Virus record (IMG/VR): IMGVR_UViG_3300046810_000209
Span: 1-41,332 of that record
DNA length: 41,332 nt
DNA from: a virus
Direction: 5' to 3' (one strand)
Shown: positions 39,439-41,332 of the stretch, in pieces
How the letters are laid out: every line of letters begins with the position of its first letter
How positions within the stretch are numbered: position 1 is the first letter of the stretch
Translations under genes and position numbers: made by a program
The notes under the pieces: generated by a model
Databases searched by the model: none
Seen by the model: the letters and a program-made list of their open reading frames with translations, nothing else
What the model was told of the DNA's origin: nothing

Positions 39439-39621
39439 ATGCACCACGACTTTATGAGTGAAAAAGAAGTTATGGATCAGATTGGTAAAGCGAGAACGGC
39501 ACTCTGGCGGCTGCGTAAGCAGCATGGCTTTCCTGCGCCAGTGCTAACGCACCCGGCGCGGTATAGCCGCAGAGCGGTGGAGAAATGGATTTGTGATGGG
39601 GGGATTAACCGAGCTGTTTAA
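39439..39621 (+). CDS. AlpA/Xis-like DNA-binding protein
   Basis: ATG 39439 follows ATGTGTGGAGAAGAAT. The 60-residue product MHHDFMSEKEVMDQIGKART..., YSRRAVEKWI is an AlpA/excisionase-type winged HTH. It overlaps the end of the convergent integrase by 17 bases, so it is in the recombination directionality factor position. Confidence 0.85.
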   Translation: MHHDFMSEKEVMDQIGKARTALWRLRKQHGFPAPVLTHPARYSRRAVEKWICDGGINRAV

Positions 39622-40774
39622 CGTGCCAAAATATTTTATCTGCGTACAGCTCATATGCCTTTCTTTGATCTTCCAGCCAGTCATGTTTGTTGTACACAGC
39701 CATGACACCACCAAGTTCATGCCCCAGCATTTTCTCAGTGACATGGGGCATGATCCCTTCGCTTGATAAGTTAGTCACCAAAGAACGGCGGAAGTCGTGG
39801 GTGCGCCATTCAGGTATATCAATACTCTCTCTCAGTTTCCGCATGTACAGATTTGAAGAAGAGCGGTCGATGGCTTTATCCAACTCCTGCCCAGGAAACA
39901 AAATCTTATTCCCATTATTGAGAAGACGCTCAACCATAGGCTTCATTTGTTCAAAGATCGGACGCCTGATGATGTTCCCCATCTTTGAATGTTCCGATGG
40001 GGTAGTCCATATCCAATCAGTGGTATTAAATTCTTCAGCATTTGCAAGGCGAAGCTCAGACAAGCGAGCCCCCCACAGCAACAGCATCTGATGCAGTAAC
40101 CTGTTTGATGTAACGACCTTGCTGTTCTCAAGCGCCAGCCATACTTTAGCGAGCTCGCTGTAGGTCAGAACGCGATCACCAACGTCCGGTTTCTTGCCAA
40201 TATTTTTGACACTCAGTTTAGTGATCTCACATGAAGGTATCAGCTGCCGGCTGATGCACCAGTGAATGACTGATCGGAGTTGGAGCAACAGAACGCGGGC
40301 TTTCTTCTTATTCAGCTTTTCCTGTTTATCAAAGAACTGGACCCAGGCTGATACAGGGATGTTGGCAACAGGCACATCTTCAAATTCGTTGTACATGGTG
40401 TTGTACACAACAGATTTGTACAGCACCTGTGTGTTGTGCTTGAGGTCTTTAACGTACTTTTCCCACCAGTTATCGAGGCACTCTTTCAGTGTCAGCTCAC
40501 CAGTGCTTCCGGCAAAATAGGTTTTTGGGTTAACCCCCTTCGTGTACAATCCACGCATCTCGCCTACGGCAATGCGGGCATCTTTCAGCGATGTTGAAGG
40601 GTAGCGACCGACAGTGAGACGCACAGGTTTTCCATTCCAGCGGTAGCGGTGCTGAAATGTAATCGTGCCAGATGGAGTGATGCGAACGCTCAGGCCGTCA
40701 CCATCGGTGAGTTCCGCTGGTCCGTTGTAAGCTTTGCCATTGATGCTTCTTAATTTGGTGTCACTCAGCGCCAC
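39605..40774 (-). CDS. int: Tyrosine integrase
   Basis: The 389-residue product has a DUF4102-type N-terminal arm-binding domain (LTDGDGLSVRITPSGTITFQ, PVRLTVGRYPSTSLKDARI). A core-binding domain and the catalytic domain follow, with Arg in WGARLSELRLA, HxxR in THDFRRSLV, LGH and Tyr in MLGHELGGVMAVYNKHDW. It inserts at the tRNA-Arg gene, 190 bases away, consistent with the att sites. Confidence 0.95.
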   Translation of the reverse strand: MALSDTKLRSINGKAYNGPAELTDGDGLSVRITPSGTITFQHRYRWNGKPVRLTVGRYPSTSLKDARIAVGEMRGLYTKGVNPKTYFAGSTGELTLKECLDNWWEKYVKDLKHNTQVLYKSVVYNTMYNEFEDVPVANIPVSAWVQFFDKQEKLNKKKARVLLLQLRSVIHWCISRQLIPSCEITKLSVKNIGKKPDVGDRVLTYSELAKVWLALENSKVVTSNRLLHQMLLLWGARLSELRLANAEEFNTTDWIWTTPSEHSKMGNIIRRPIFEQMKPMVERLLNNGNKILFPGQELDKAIDRSSSNLYMRKLRESIDIPEWRTHDFRRSLVTNLSSEGIMPHVTEKMLGHELGGVMAVYNKHDWLEDQRKAYELYADKIFWHVKQLG

Positions 40775-40784
40775 AATGATTTCC

Positions 40785-40829
40785 TGTACACAATCCCTAA
40801 AGGCATTCTGTACTCAATGTGTACTCAAT
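40785..40829. repeat. Three TGTAC(A/T)CAAT repeats, likely integrase arm sites
   Basis: TGTACACAAT (40785-40794), TGTACTCAAT (40809-40818) and TGTACTCAAT (40820-40829) run upstream of the integrase, between it and attR. They are spaced like arm-type binding sites. A weaker relative (TGTACGCACAA) lies near 253 at the left arm. Confidence 0.6.
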
Positions 40830-40898
40830 GGCAAGTGAACGAAGCGATGTTCAAGGCGAAGTCAGGGGAACCACGCGAAACAAATTAGAATGCAAAGC

Positions 40899-40928
40899 TT
40901 GTAAAAAACTGAGGTTTTACGATAGGAT
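40899..40928 (+). promoter_or_regulatory. Candidate phage promoter now driving the tRNA
   Basis: TTGTAA (40899-40904) and TAGGAT (40923-40928) at 18-bp spacing point at the tRNA about 40 bases downstream. Since the host tRNA promoter is left behind at 119-148, some phage-borne promoter must feed the tRNA after integration. This is the best candidate but the match is moderate. Confidence 0.4.
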
Positions 40929-40967
40929 GCGAACCGTCGGAACAACTTCAAAACTTCCGAGAACAAC

Positions 40968-40987
40968 GTCCTCTTAGTTAAATGGAT
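40968..40987 (+). other. attR: attR core
   Basis: GTCCTCTTAGTTAAATGGAT is identical to 159-178. Here it continues into the rest of a complete tRNA, so these 20 bases (or part of them) are the phage-supplied 5' end of the restored tRNA. Confidence 0.9.
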
Positions 40988-41042
40988 ATAACGAGCCCCT
41001 CCTAAGGGCTAGTTGCAGGTTCGATTCCTGCAGGGGACACCA
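40968..41042 (+). tRNA. argW: tRNA-Arg (anticodon CCU), argW-like
   Basis: The 75 bases fold as a standard cloverleaf: acceptor GTCCTCT/AGGGGAC, anticodon arm AGCCC-CTCCTAA-GGGCT with anticodon CCT, T arm GCAGG-TTCGATT-CCTGC and encoded CCA. It matches enterobacterial argW closely as I recall it. It is intact after integration, but its 5' region and promoter come from the phage side. Confidence 0.96.
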
Positions 41043-41114
41043 GGCCTGCCCTGTACTTAAACCCGCCCTATCAATTAAAACTCTTAATAATCAATATCAA
41101 GCCATTACTGACGG

Positions 41115-41258
41115 CTATCCCCCTTTGCCCTTTTTCTTCTCAGAATCAATAATCATTTGCCGGCCCTGGCTATGTTCTTTAGGCAAATCCATCAACACCA
41201 GTGAATGAGTTGTGATTATGACCTGCCAGGTCTGGGTTATTAGCTGGATACCTGTGCT
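41115..41258 (-). pseudogene. Remnant of an AAA-type ATPase (host flank)
   Basis: Between an upstream TAA and TAG 41115-41117 the minus frame reads TQTWQVIITTHSLVLMDLPK and continues to EKKKGKGG. VIITTHS followed by LxLMD is the histidine-switch region of SMC/OLD-like ATPases, so this is probably the tail of a decayed ATPase gene. No ribosome site or upstream reading frame is present. The rest of 41043-41332 shows nothing I can assign. Confidence 0.35.
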
Positions 41259-41332
41259 TTAAATATCTTTTTTATTTTAATGAATCCTGTTTTATTTCTG
41301 CATAACGGGCAATCAGTTGCTTCAGATGCATC

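Overview
The window is essentially one complete prophage (about 40.8 kb) integrated in a host tRNA-Arg(CCU) gene. It is flanked by about 160 bases of chromosome on the left and about 290 on the right. The tRNA is argW-like. Together with the gene content (KilA-N, DUF968, Q, DUF4222, PerC-like, YfdR, DUF1317, nested Rz/Rz1, SfV-type head and tail), this points to an enterobacterial host (Enterobacterales). I cannot name the genus from sequence alone.

Layout. attL is at 159-178 and attR at 40968-40987, a 20-base repeat that is the 5' end of the tRNA. The left edge (about 180-3554) is cargo: an AT-rich membrane/TPR-like protein behind its own promoter, tiny leader ORF and hairpin; an SOS operon (LexA box at 2273-2292) with a small protein and a UmuD'-like protein; and an O-acyltransferase next to the tail fibre. 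The late region (3609-22929, minus strand) is an SfV-like mosaic. It has a Mu-type contractile tail (sheath, tube, -1 frameshift chaperone, tape measure, gpN, gp44-gp48 baseplate, fibre, Tfa) joined to an HK97-type head (capsid, ClpP-like protease, portal, terminases, HNH). A secreted-protein moron with its own terminator interrupts the tail operon. Lysis genes (pinholin, SAR endolysin, Rz/Rz1), a TerB-like gene, terminators and antiterminator Q follow at 23910-26684.

The left early operon (minus, about 26.7-34.1 kb) carries cro, a YmfL-like regulator, DUF4222, a replication initiator with five 23-bp palindromic iterons inside it, a PerC-like gene, ParB-like, KilA-N and DUF968 genes. A DUF2971 gene on the opposite strand is inserted in it. 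A self-cleaving CI repressor (34209-34853) sits between two divergent early promoters with CTAAG-N4-CTTAG operators. The right early operon (plus, 34986-39621) holds small phage genes, YfdR, an ASCH-like protein, a Dcm-like cytosine methyltransferase that fully overlaps a second long ORF, and an AlpA/Xis-like protein. The convergent tyrosine integrase lies next to the tRNA.

The most interesting signals are these. (1) A recurrent extended ribosome-binding motif, GTGTGTGGAG, occurs before Q, KilA-N, YfdR, the Xis-like gene and others. It sits alongside a strongly folded 200-nt RNA region (35200-35412), reminiscent of C4 antisense RNAs, whose CACACA segment can pair with the motif. (2) The dcm-like gene is read in two frames for about 750 bases. 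(3) Integration occurs at the 5' end of the tRNA, so the host promoter is cut off from argW. (4) The SOS-controlled UmuD'-like protein starts exactly at the mature UmuD' end and lacks the catalytic segment. (5) An iteron origin lies inside the replication gene. (6) The leftmost cargo gene has a leader-peptide/hairpin arrangement.
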